Shown here piece by piece: positions 1-6,602 of a stretch of DNA of 15,591 nucleotides (within the stretch, counting starts at the first letter, position 1; each line of letters opens with the position of its first letter). Origin of the DNA: Hyphomicrobiales bacterium (GTDB taxonomy: Bacteria > Pseudomonadota > Alphaproteobacteria > Rhizobiales > Beijerinckiaceae); assembly GCA_947374125.1 (NCBI GenBank), contig CANCAR010000044.1, positions 1 through 15,591 on the forward strand. Direction: 5' to 3'. Under the pieces are notes generated by a model. It ran no database searches and was not told the DNA's origin. It saw only the letters and a program-made list of their open reading frames with translations. The position numbers and the translations under genes are program-made.

Positions 1-1349
1 CCACTGAGCCTCAGGCCTTGGCGGAAGGCGAGGAGCCGCCGATCCCCGAAGGCGAGCTGGACGATGATGATTTAGAAAATAACGTCTCGCTCTCGGCCAT
101 GGAAGCGGAATTGAAGCCGAAGGTGCTTGAAACCTTCGACCGCATCGCCTCGGCCTATAAAAAGCTGCGCCGGTTGCAGGAGCAGAATGTTGAGTCGAAG
201 CTGCAAAACGACTCGCTCAGCCCTTCGCAGGAGCGCAAATATAAGAAGCTCAAGGACGAGATTATCCTTGATGTGAAGTCGCTCTCACTCAATACGCACC
301 GGATTGAGGCGCTGGTTGAGCAGCTCTATGATATTAATAAAAGACTGATTGGCCTTGAAGGCCGCCTGATGCGCTTGTCGGAAAGCCATCGCGTGGGCCG
401 CGAGGATTTCTTGCGCAATTATCAGGGCTCGGAGCTTGATCCGAAGTGGTTGTTGCGTGTCTCCAAGCTCGGCACACGCGGCTGGAAGGAATTTGTCGCC
501 AAAGAAAAGGACATGATCCGCGAAATTCGGCATGAAATTCACACGCTCGCCTCGGAGACGGGCTTGGAAATTCCGGAATTCCGCAAGATCGTCCACATGG
601 TGCAAAAGGGCGAGCGCGAGGCGCGTCAGGCGAAGAAAGAAATGGTCGAGGCGAATTTGCGTCTCGTGATTTCGATCGCCAAGAAATACACCAATCGCGG
701 TTTGCAGTTTTTGGATTTGATCCAAGAGGGCAATATAGGGTTGATGAAGGCGGTTGATAAGTTTGAGTATCGCCGCGGCTATAAATTCTCGACCTATGCG
801 ACCTGGTGGATCAGACAGGCGATTACGCGCTCGATTGCCGATCAGGCGCGCACCATCCGTATCCCGGTGCATATGATCGAGACGATCAACAAGATCGTGC
901 GCACCTCGCGCCAGATGCTGCATGAAATTGGCCGCGAGCCGACGCCGGAGGAATTATCCGAAAAGCTCGCCATGCCTTTGGAAAAAGTGCGCAAGGTGCT
1001 GAAAATCGCCAAAGAGCCGATTTCACTCGAAACGCCAATTGGCGATGAGGAAGATTCGCATCTTGGCGATTTCATCGAGGACAAGAACGCGATTTTGCCG
1101 ATTGATGCCGCCATTCAATCGAATTTGCGCGAGACCACCACGCGGGTATTGGCCTCGTTAACGCCGCGCGAAGAACGTGTGCTGCGCATGCGGTTTGGGA
1201 TTGGTATGAATACCGACCACACGCTTGAGGAAGTGGGCCAGCAGTTCAGCGTGACGCGCGAGCGTATTCGGCAAATCGAGGCGAAAGCGTTGCGGAAATT
1301 GAAGCATCCGAGCCGAAGCCGGAAGCTGAGGAGCTTTTTGGATAATTGA
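1..1349 (+). CDS. rpoD: RNA polymerase primary sigma factor RpoD (5' end missing)
   Basis: Housekeeping sigma-70, which directs core RNA polymerase to most promoters. The reading frame is open from the window edge (first whole codon at 3), so 448 residues are present. Alphaproteobacterial RpoD is usually about 650-690 residues, so the N-terminus (regions 1.1/1.2) lies outside. Counting from the TTG at 18: an acidic linker and the non-essential helical region (about 30-200), region 2 (about 210-290) with the core-binding and -10-melting sequence around FSTYATWWIRQAITRSIADQ, region 3 (about 290-365), and region 4 (378-432) with the -35-binding helix-turn-helix ending in RERIRQIEAKALRKLKHP. It ends in RKLRSFLDN and is complete at its 3' end. 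No terminator follows: the next gene starts 12 nt later. Its last ~25 codons recur twice downstream. Confidence 0.97.
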   Translation, partial: TEPQALAEGEEPPIPEGELDDDDLENNVSLSAMEAELKPKVLETFDRIASAYKKLRRLQEQNVESKLQNDSLSPSQERKYKKLKDEIILDVKSLSLNTHRIEALVEQLYDINKRLIGLEGRLMRLSESHRVGREDFLRNYQGSELDPKWLLRVSKLGTRGWKEFVAKEKDMIREIRHEIHTLASETGLEIPEFRKIVHMVQKGEREARQAKKEMVEANLRLVISIAKKYTNRGLQFLDLIQEGNIGLMKAVDKFEYRRGYKFSTYATWWIRQAITRSIADQARTIRIPVHMIETINKIVRTSRQMLHEIGREPTPEELSEKLAMPLEKVRKVLKIAKEPISLETPIGDEEDSHLGDFIEDKNAILPIDAAIQSNLRETTTRVLASLTPREERVLRMRFGIGMNTDHTLEEVGQQFSVTRERIRQIEAKALRKLKHPSRSRKLRSFLDN

Positions 1350-1378
1350 GGTGAGGAGAAGATGCCGACGATTTCTGT
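1263..1378 (+). repeat. rpoD 3'-end repeat, copy A (functional copy)
   Basis: This is the last ~29 codons of rpoD, the 12-nt gap and the first few codons of the DUF4160 gene. It aligns without gaps, at a constant offset of 649 nt, to 1912-2027. Over the 100 nt from 1273 I count 80 identities by eye. The end RKLRSFLDN-stop is the part shared by all three copies. Confidence 0.85.
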
Positions 1379-1628
1379 TTTCTTCGGCATTGTCGTCCAG
1401 ATGTATTGGCGCGACCATAATCCTCCTCATTTTCACGCCTATTACCAGAATTATGAAGCGCTGTTTTCAATTGAGAGCGGTGAACTGATCGCGGGCCAAA
1501 TGTCGCCCGGAGCGCGGCGTATTTTAAAGGAATGGACGCTCCGGCATCAATCGGAATTGCTTGCAAACTGGGAGCGGTGTAAAATGAAAATACCGCTCAA
1601 TTCAGTTCAGGGAGCCGATGAAGAATGA
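1362..1628 (+). CDS. DUF4160 domain protein
   Basis: An 88-residue protein matching DUF4160 as I know it: N-terminal MPTISVFFGI, then the family hallmark RDHNPPHFHAYY at about residues 17-28 and an acidic beta segment ending in GELIAG. The biochemical role is unknown. DUF4160 genes very often sit beside DUF2442 genes, as here, and the pair is regarded as toxin-antitoxin-like, which is inference rather than demonstrated function. The start is well supported by a GGTGAGGAG ribosome-binding site. The stop overlaps the next start (ATGA at 1625-1628), so the two are translationally coupled. With only 12 nt and no terminator after rpoD, read-through from rpoD is likely. Confidence 0.85.
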   Translation: MPTISVFFGIVVQMYWRDHNPPHFHAYYQNYEALFSIESGELIAGQMSPGARRILKEWTLRHQSELLANWERCKMKIPLNSVQGADEE

Positions 1629-1900
1629 TCAAGATGGTGAAAGTGATCGAACTTAAGGCACTTGATGCGTTTCGGCTTTGGGTCCGGTTCTCGGATGGTT
1701 CTGAAGGCATTCGGGATTATTCGGACATGTTGGCGGAGGGAGGACAGATGGTTGAGCCTCTTCGTGACCCCTCGTTTTTTAAGCGTGTTTTCATCTCGTT
1801 TGGTGTGCCAAGTTGGCCAAACGGCTTTGAAGTAGATGCCATCGCGCTGCATATGGAATTAGAAAAGGCAGGTTTGCTCGCCAGATCGGCGGCTGCTTAA
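1625..1900 (+). CDS. DUF2442 domain protein
   Basis: A 91-residue protein of the DUF2442 type, with the pattern of an aliphatic stretch followed by LWVRFSDGSEGIRDYSDML (about residues 18-36), then a variable linker and the conserved end FGVPSWPNGFEVDAIALHME. Its function is not established. DUF2442 is the usual partner of DUF4160, and its start codon overlaps the stop of that gene, so expression should be coupled and stoichiometric. If the pair is a toxin-antitoxin module, which member is the toxin cannot be told from sequence. Immediately after it lies a degenerate copy of the rpoD tail. Confidence 0.82.
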   Translation: MIKMVKVIELKALDAFRLWVRFSDGSEGIRDYSDMLAEGGQMVEPLRDPSFFKRVFISFGVPSWPNGFEVDAIALHMELEKAGLLARSAAA

Positions 1901-1911
1901 GGGCCAGCGGC

Positions 1912-2027
1912 GTTATTTGTCAGATTAAGGCGAAGGATTTGCGTAAGTAGAAGCATCCGAGCCAGAGCCGGAAGCTCTGGAGCTTCTTGGATAATTGATG
2001 TGCAGGGACGATGCTGACGATTTATTT
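1912..2027 (+). repeat. rpoD 3'-end repeat, copy B (degenerate)
   Basis: In the rpoD frame this reads V-I-C-Q-I-K-A-K-D-L-R-K-stop-K-H-P-S-Q-S-R-K-L-W-S-F-L-D-N-stop, with TAG at 1948-1950 and the original stop kept at 1996-1998. The homology runs past the stop through an AGGGAC ribosome-binding-like site to an ATG at 2011 in the position of the DUF4160 start, then fades near 2027. It is a decayed duplicate of the junction between rpoD and the following gene, not an independent gene. Confidence 0.8.
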
Positions 2028-2098
2028 TTCAAGACGAAACAGAAGTCGATCTTGAACAGATCGGCGACTACAAAGAAATCCTGTTCCCTAACGGGTAA
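2011..2098 (+). pseudogene. Frameshifted mini-ORF after rpoD-tail copy B
   Basis: The ATG at 2011 occupies the place of the DUF4160 start in the first unit. Its own frame soon leaves any sensible sequence. Removing one T from the T-run at 2025-2029 joins MLTIYF to the frame QDETEVDLEQIGDYKEILFPNG, ending at TAA 2096-2098. The joined 28-residue peptide has normal protein character. I do not recognise it. It may be the scar of a gene that once followed this rpoD tail, joined by deletion. Confidence 0.35.
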
Positions 2099-2114
2099 TG
2101 ATGCGCGGGGCTCC

Positions 2115-2408
2115 CTACGCTGCCAGCAACCTCTTCAACTCGGTTTCAAAATCAAAACACAATTGCGCCGCTTCCTCGTCGGGGAGCCAGCGGGCCATTT
2201 GGGGGAATACAGTTTGGTGGTAGCGCGTCTCGGCTTTTGGCCAAGGCAGGCTTTCGGCGGATTTCATGCGGGTGAGAAGAACAAGCAATTCCTGCCGTAT
2301 CTCGTCCGGATTCGCGCTAACGCTGCTGGCCGGACGATCCTCGTCGAACAGGTCCAAAGACTCATCGGGGGCGAAAAGGTCGGGCTGTCTCACGTCGAAA
2401 ACTCTCAT
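2115..2408 (-). CDS. Small hypothetical protein (97 aa)
   Basis: A soluble, acidic protein with no membrane segment or signal peptide. Its N-terminus MRVFDVRQPDLFAPDE is followed by an amphipathic helix (about 35-52) and a conserved-looking C-terminus with FPQMARWLPDEEAAQLCFDFETELKRL. Similar short proteins seem familiar to me from other alphaproteobacteria as hypotheticals, but I know no function. Its composition and helical periodicity make this strand more credible than the overlapping plus-strand reading. It follows the truncated minus-strand gene at 2478-2837 by 69 nt, so both may come from one imported operon. No strong ribosome-binding site precedes the ATG. Confidence 0.6.
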   Translation of the reverse strand: MRVFDVRQPDLFAPDESLDLFDEDRPASSVSANPDEIRQELLVLLTRMKSAESLPWPKAETRYHQTVFPQMARWLPDEEAAQLCFDFETELKRLLAA

Positions 2409-2477
2409 TGTAAACGAGAGACAGTCTAAGGGAGTGAGGAGCGTCGGGGGGAGAGGGGGAGACCCCGTATTGGGACG

Positions 2478-2837
2478 TTAATTTTCGTTGTCCACATCTT
2501 CCGTAGCGTGATCGGTCGATCCGTTGCCCGAGGACAGCCCCGCTTCGGCCAACGCGCTTAGCGGAATGAGCGGGCCATTGCAGATTGTGGAGAGCAGTTC
2601 CGCCTGTTGTGGTTCAAGCGCGATCACCCTGCCTAACACGTGGAGCAGATCGATCAAATCACTCGTATAGTCGGCGAGCCAGCCTTCGGGCTGGATTTTT
2701 TCGAGCGGCGAGGGCGGGCGGCGGTCGCCGATAATGGGGCGGGAACGGTCGAGTAGGAACGGTTGGTTTAAGGTTGAATTATGAAAATAGTCTTTGTAGA
2801 ACAGCTTGAAATTATTCGCTAAATTGAGATGAAGGTT
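2478..2837 (-). pseudogene. C-terminal remnant of a larger gene, possibly a DNA methyltransferase/restriction protein
   Basis: A 119-codon frame with strong protein character but no methionine and no plausible start, opening at a stop at 2838-2840. It reads as the end of a longer protein, with segments FKLFYKDYFHNSTLNQPFLL, RSRPIIGDRRPPSPLEKIQP and DYTSDLIDLLHVLGRVIALE, ending in an acidic tail. The YTSDLxDLLHVLxxxxALEPxQAxLL pattern reminds me of the C-termini of large restriction-methylation proteins. That is recollection only and is weak. The upstream break lies 2 nt from rpoD-tail copy C, so the gene was probably cut by the same event that placed that copy. Confidence 0.55.
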
Positions 2838-2841
2838 TTAT

Positions 2842-2871
2842 AGAAAAAGTTGGAGCTTCTTTGATAATTAG
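2842..2871 (+). repeat. rpoD 3'-end repeat, copy C (short)
   Basis: Reads R-K-S-W-S-F-F-D-N-stop, against R-K-L-W-S-F-L-D-N-stop in copy B. At DNA level TGGAGCTTCTTTGATAATT matches copy B at 18 of 19 bases. It sits 2 nt from the truncated minus-strand gene on its left and 23 nt before the start of the ATPase on its right, exactly where a recombination junction would be. It is short, so chance is not fully excluded, but frame, stop position and orientation all agree. Confidence 0.6.
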
Positions 2872-2894
2872 CGATAATCTGAAAGCGGCTGAAC

Positions 2895-4610
2895 ATGCTC
2901 TCTCGTTTACGGGTAAAGAACTTTAAAACTTTGGAAGATATCGATAGTGAGCTCGGTCAAAGTGTCGTTTTTATCGGTCCAAACAATGCTGGAAAAACGA
3001 GCGCCTTGCAGGCGTTAACCTTATGGACATCCGGGCTTGCCGCTTGGAACGCGCGGCGGTCGGAAGGGAAGGCAAAAAAGAGAACGGGTGTAACCTTAAA
3101 CCGTCTTTCTTTGGTTAATTTGCCGGTTTTCGAAGCTCGTGAGCTGTGGAACAAACGTCGCGTTCAATCCGTTGCAAAAGCGAACGGAAAATCAGAACAG
3201 AACCCTGTTTTAATTGAAATTACAATTGATGGTGAGACGGACGGTCAAGCGTGGTCGTTTGGACTAGAATTTCAGCATGCGACCTCGGAAACGATATATT
3301 GTCGCCCGTTGAAAGATAATTCACTCCCTGGCGAAACTGCCGCCACAATACCTGCCGGGGCGATATCGGCGCGCTGCGCGTTGTTACCTCCTATGTCGGG
3401 TCTTTCGAGCAGTGAAGCGGAGATCCAGCCTGGGCGGATACAAACTTTGATCGGTGAGGGTAGAACTGCCGAAGTGCTCCGCAATCTTTGCCTAAGTGTA
3501 TCTCGGGACAACCCCGATGGATGGGCTGATATAAAAAGCCGTATGCTGTCCATGTTTGGTGTCGAAATTAGCAATCCCGAAAGAGATGTCGCTCGCGGTG
3601 TTGTTGAAATGTCCTATACGGACCAAAGGCAAAATACGACGCTGGATTTATCGTCCGCTGGGCGTGGACAACTCCAAGCCTTACTGCTTTTGACCTATCT
3701 TTATGCCAATCCAGGCAGCACTTTGCTTTTGGACGAACCAGACGCACATTTGGAGATTTTACGACAACGGCAAATTTACGATGCGATTAGTGATGTGGCT
3801 GGGAAATCGGGTTCCCAAATCATTGCGGCCAGCCATTCGGAGATTATTCTTCAAGAAGCTGCTCAACGCGATATGCTTATCGCCTTTGTTGGTAAGCCTA
3901 GACGTATTGATGATCGGGGCAGCCAAATTCTAAAGGCATTGAAAGATATACCGTTTGATCACTACTATCAGGCTTCTTTAAATAAATTCGTGCTATATTT
4001 AGAAGGATCGACAGATTTAGAGTTTTTGCGTGCTTTTGCTAAGATCGCCGGGCATTCGGTTGCACGTGATTTAGACACTGTTTTTGTGCATTATGTTGCA
4101 AATGATATTCAAGCGGCGAGGCACCATTTTTATGGATTAAAGAACGCAGAACCTGACCTGCGGGGGATAGCCATATTTGATCGACTAGATCGAAGCCCTG
4201 ACGATTCGGGACAGTTAAGCATTCGCAGTTGGCAAAAGCGTGAGATTGAAAATTACATTTGTACGAAAGAAATATTGGTTCGATTCGCGTATGATCCAAC
4301 CGGACGGGAAGAGGATAATTTGATCCTGCGAGCTGATGGTGAAGCGCGAGTGCAGGCCATGGAGCAATCGATATCGGAAATTGAAGGTGCGCTAAAGACT
4401 TTGGGGCGTGACCCTTGGGATGACAATTTTAAAGCTTCTGATGAATTTCTGACGCCGTTGTTTGAAAAATACTATGATAAGTTAAACCTATCCAATGCAA
4501 TGCGGAAAACAAATTTTCATCGAATCGCGGCAGTACTCAAGCGTGAGGAAATCGCTCAGGAAATCATTCTCGCATTGGATGAAATTCGAAGAATATCTTC
4601 TGAGAAATGA
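2895..4610 (+). CDS. OLD-family-like ABC ATPase with C-terminal Toprim-like nuclease domain
   Basis: Predicted ATP-dependent nuclease, 571 residues. Visible ATPase motifs: Walker A GPNNAGKT (28-35), ABC-type signature SSAGRGQLQ (253-261), Walker B STLLLDEPDAHL (275-286, with D280/E281) and H-loop AASHSEII (311-318). The C-terminal part carries Toprim-like elements: LYLEGSTDLEFL (catalytic-type E370), IAIFDRLDR (D429, D432) and KREIENYI (448-455). This order is that of OLD (overcoming lysogenization defect) proteins, a family that includes anti-phage nucleases such as GajA. No UvrD-like helicase (the Gabija partner), reverse transcriptase or other partner is adjacent, so it would act alone or is not Gabija. 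It is AT-richer than its neighbours, and the ribosome-binding site (GAAAG) is weak. A role in phage defence is inference from family and context. Confidence 0.85.
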   Translation: MLSRLRVKNFKTLEDIDSELGQSVVFIGPNNAGKTSALQALTLWTSGLAAWNARRSEGKAKKRTGVTLNRLSLVNLPVFEARELWNKRRVQSVAKANGKSEQNPVLIEITIDGETDGQAWSFGLEFQHATSETIYCRPLKDNSLPGETAATIPAGAISARCALLPPMSGLSSSEAEIQPGRIQTLIGEGRTAEVLRNLCLSVSRDNPDGWADIKSRMLSMFGVEISNPERDVARGVVEMSYTDQRQNTTLDLSSAGRGQLQALLLLTYLYANPGSTLLLDEPDAHLEILRQRQIYDAISDVAGKSGSQIIAASHSEIILQEAAQRDMLIAFVGKPRRIDDRGSQILKALKDIPFDHYYQASLNKFVLYLEGSTDLEFLRAFAKIAGHSVARDLDTVFVHYVANDIQAARHHFYGLKNAEPDLRGIAIFDRLDRSPDDSGQLSIRSWQKREIENYICTKEILVRFAYDPTGREEDNLILRADGEARVQAMEQSISEIEGALKTLGRDPWDDNFKASDEFLTPLFEKYYDKLNLSNAMRKTNFHRIAAVLKREEIAQEIILALDEIRRISSEK

Positions 4611-4726
4611 TTGATGCTGTTATCTTTCGAACTCGGTCAATCGCTGCCTTATATTGTTGATCAGATGATATGAAGGCGAATTTAGCGCTTATCGCGTGAC
4701 AAACCCTTCTTATCCATCTTTTTAAT

Positions 4727-4755
4727 AAAAAACGGCAGGAAACCCCGCCGTTTTT
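4727..4755. terminator. Bidirectional intrinsic terminator
   Basis: AAAAACGGC (4728-4736) pairs with GCCGTTTTT (4747-4755), with two further G-C pairs possible inside the loop. The A run on one side and T run on the other allow termination in both directions. This suits its place between the convergent ATPase gene and DUF2852 gene. Confidence 0.85.
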
Positions 4756-4784
4756 CGTCTCTCTCGCATTGATCGTGCAATGCC

Positions 4785-5225
4785 TCACACGTCTTCCCCC
4801 TTTTTCCTCTCCGCCATAAACAAATCAAACTCTGCTTTGTCTTTGGCGTGGCGAAGGCGGTCGAGGAAGGTGTGGAACTCGTCGGCTTCGCGTTCGAGTT
4901 GCGTGATGGTTTCTTCGCGATAGGTATCGAAGGCGCGATTGCCGGTGGGGGCGAAATGGGGGGTGCGGGGTTGGTCGCTGCTTTGGCCGAACCAGCCGCG
5001 CATGCCTTCCATTTTGAGGTTCATCCGTTCCATTTTGCGCTCCCAGCGCGCGCGGCGGTCATAGCCGCCGGCATAGGCGTAAGTGCTGCATCCCATTCTT
5101 CCGCTCCATATTAAAAAGGCGAGAACGGCTAAGCCGACCGGCCAGAAGAAAATAAAACCCAGCACCATCGTGGCTATCCAGCCCGGACGGCCCCAATCAT
5201 CCAATCTGTGAACCAGTGCATTCAT
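4785..5225 (-). CDS. DUF2852 family membrane protein
   Basis: A 146-residue inner-membrane protein with the DUF2852 layout: N-terminal NALVHRLDDWGRPGWIATMVLGF, one hydrophobic segment or a tight hairpin (about residues 16-40, rich in F, W, L and V), a basic stretch (YDRRARWERKMERMN), then a cytosolic helical tail with GNRAFDTYREETITQLEREADEFHTFLDRLRHAKDKAEFDLFMAERK. The function of the family is unknown; it is common in Alphaproteobacteria. I chose the ATG at 5225 because GAGGAG lies 7 nt upstream, although the frame stays open for 17 more codons. The promoter region carries a TTGACA and a 19-bp palindrome. Confidence 0.85.
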   Translation of the reverse strand: MNALVHRLDDWGRPGWIATMVLGFIFFWPVGLAVLAFLIWSGRMGCSTYAYAGGYDRRARWERKMERMNLKMEGMRGWFGQSSDQPRTPHFAPTGNRAFDTYREETITQLEREADEFHTFLDRLRHAKDKAEFDLFMAERKKGEDV

Positions 5226-5263
5226 TTTCCGCTCCTCGTACCTTCCGTTGCTCGTACATGTTA

Positions 5264-5310
5264 ATGTAAATAACATTTACATAAGTGGATCGGGTTGGTT
5301 CATCTGTCAA
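5264..5310 (-). promoter_or_regulatory. Promoter/operator region of the DUF2852 gene
   Basis: On the minus strand a perfect TTGACA (-35 like) lies at 5310-5305. A perfect palindrome of 8-bp arms, ATGTAAATaacATTTACAT (5264-5282), lies where the -10 box and transcription start should be. An overlapping TGTTA...TAACA pair adds further symmetry. This resembles a repressor operator. No convincing -10 hexamer stands out, and the TetR protein encoded just upstream is only a candidate binder. Confidence 0.5.
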
Positions 5311-5331
5311 GGGAGGGTGGAGAGATTTTTT

Positions 5332-5381
5332 TAGGGGGTAGGGGTAGAGGTAGGGGTAGGGGTAGGGGTAGGGGTAGGGGG
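5332..5381 (+). repeat. TAGGGG tandem repeat (8 units)
   Basis: Eight consecutive hexamer units of TAGGGG, with the first and last extended by one G and the third reading TAGAGG. The G-rich strand is the plus strand and could form G-quadruplexes. It lies between the end of the TetR gene and the DUF2852 promoter, both transcribed from the minus strand. The copy number of such short repeats is prone to slippage. Confidence 0.9.
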
Positions 5382-5421
5382 TAAACGTCCTTCTCATTCA
5401 AGGAGAAGGAAGTCTTCAATG

Positions 5422-6066
5422 CTATTCCGGCTTTTTTGCGGCCAAAAGTCCGTCGAAATAGACCAATACACCAGCTTCTAAAAGGTCTTCCGGGCGCATG
5501 GGCAAAGGTCTTGCGGTGCGGTCGGGCCTTGCGAATAGGCTTGCGATGCCGTGCGCGAGGGACCAGACATGCAGCGTGACCATGAGTACAGGCGGGCGTT
5601 GGGTCGCAGGAATATCGGCTAGGATCGCCTCGCAGGCCAAGCGCAAAACGGCAAAGGCGGCATCGGCCACTTCCAAAAGCTCGGGCGAGCCGCCAATGGG
5701 CACGCCGGATTCGAACATGATCGAATAGATCGCCGTGTTTTTGCGGGCAAAATCGAGATAGGCATACCCCACCCGTTTTAAGGCCTTACGCGGATCGGGC
5801 TTGCCATTTTCCCACGCCGCGAGGAGCGCGGCACCAAAGCGCTCAAAGCCTTGGCGGGCCAGATCGGTTAAGAGATCGTCGCGGTCGCGGTAATGGCGAT
5901 AGGGCGCGGCAGGGGATACATGCGCTGCGCGGGCCAAATCGGCGAAGGTGAAGCCTGCGATACCCTTCTCAGCAATGAGCAGCAAAGCCGCGTCCATCAG
6001 CGCCTCGCGCAGATTGCCGTGGTGATAGCCGCGCCGGGCGGAGGTATCGGACGAGTTCCATGCCAT
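5422..6066 (-). CDS. TetR/AcrR family transcriptional regulator
   Basis: One-component repressor of about 214 residues. The N-terminal DNA-binding domain begins RRGYHHGNLREALMDAALLLIAEKG, and the helix-turn-helix (FTFADLARAAHVSPAAPYRHYRDRDDLL) lies at about 39-66. The C-terminal ligand-binding domain contains HVWSLAHGIASLF, the W-x-H-G signature of the TetR_C_33/WHG type. The inducer is unknown. The start is uncertain: ATG 6066 gives the standard TetR length but its GGAAG lies too close to act as a normal Shine-Dalgarno site, while ATG 6120 would add 18 residues and also lacks one. It is transcribed away from the small gene at 6213 and upstream of the DUF2852 gene, so either could be a target. 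Confidence 0.88.
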   Translation of the reverse strand: MAWNSSDTSARRGYHHGNLREALMDAALLLIAEKGIAGFTFADLARAAHVSPAAPYRHYRDRDDLLTDLARQGFERFGAALLAAWENGKPDPRKALKRVGYAYLDFARKNTAIYSIMFESGVPIGGSPELLEVADAAFAVLRLACEAILADIPATQRPPVLMVTLHVWSLAHGIASLFARPDRTARPLPMRPEDLLEAGVLVYFDGLLAAKKPE

Positions 6067-6212
6067 CTTCCGCTTATCGGGAATTTTAGTTCCGAGTGCA
6101 ATCGGGTTAGGTGCAATCATAAAGTGTGTTTTTTCTGGAACCGCAACCTCGGCAACAGCGTTGTTGAGATGTAACGGTTTTGAACACCCTGTAGATTTGA
6201 GGAGAGTTGGGC

Positions 6213-6476
6213 ATGGCAGACGCGGCAGAACTGGTTTCTCAGCATCTCGTCTCATTGGTTGGAGACGCCCGGCGGACCGGATTGAAGCTTGAAGAGATTA
6301 CGATTGAACTTGCCGCGCACGCGGCCTGTGCAGCGCTTGCCTATTGGTCGCCGCACGACCTGCATTCATTGATCGATGTTGCTCAAGAGGATGACGGAGC
6401 GGGCGAAGCTTTGCTTTCGGAACCGAATTCCGCGGTCATTATTCCGTTTCCAACTAAGCGTCCGATTTCGCGATAA
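6213..6476 (+). CDS. Small hypothetical protein (87 aa)
   Basis: Unrecognised protein. The N-terminal half looks helical (ELVSQHLVSLVGDARRTGLKLEEITIELAAHAACAALAYW), followed by an acidic stretch and a tail ending NSAVIIPFPTKRPISR. There is no signal peptide or clear membrane span. ATG 6213 is preferred because GAGGAG (6199-6204) is well placed. It is divergent from the TetR gene across a 146-bp gap that contains a direct repeat of GTGCAATC (about 6094 and 6110), so TetR control is possible but untested. Confidence 0.65.
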   Translation: MADAAELVSQHLVSLVGDARRTGLKLEEITIELAAHAACAALAYWSPHDLHSLIDVAQEDDGAGEALLSEPNSAVIIPFPTKRPISR

Positions 6477-6560
6477 CTGCTTACATCCCCCCGACAGGAC
6501 TAAAGAATTTCCCTCCCGAGCCGTTCCTATCTTGGCTTGTGGTCGAGCGACTGACGCGGG

Positions 6561-6579
6561 CGAGCCCCGTGCCGGCTCG
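6561..6579 (+). other. Leader hairpin before the potassium channel gene
   Basis: CGAGCC (6561-6566) and GGCTCG (6574-6579) can pair around a 7-nt loop, just upstream of the GGGGGA ribosome-binding site at 6590-6595. It covers the alternative GTG start at 6579, which argues mildly against that start. It is too short to call a riboswitch. Confidence 0.3.
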
Positions 6580-6602
6580 TGCCCCGTCCGGGGGAACATG
6601 CG

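Noticed and set aside
285..1114. Long minus-strand frames opposite rpoD
   Set aside because: They lie wholly antisense to a conserved sigma-factor gene, have Arg/His/Leu-rich composition typical of shadow frames and no ribosome-binding sites.
1995..2429. Plus-strand frame of 144 codons
   Set aside because: It starts at a GTG inside the degenerate rpoD tail and runs antisense to the better-looking 97-residue minus-strand gene. The composition is unlike a real protein.
2895..4610. Gabija (GajAB) system
   Set aside because: The ATPase resembles GajA in layout, but no UvrD-like GajB follows. The next gene is a convergent DUF2852 gene behind a terminator.
4564..4788. Minus-strand frame of 74 codons across the ATPase end and terminator
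   Set aside because: It spans a strong bidirectional terminator and overlaps the ATPase C-terminus, with no recognisable motif.
5332..5381. TAGGGG array as a CRISPR or telomere
   Set aside because: Units are 6 nt with no spacers, so it is not CRISPR. It is internal and flanked by ordinary genes, so nothing supports a replicon end.
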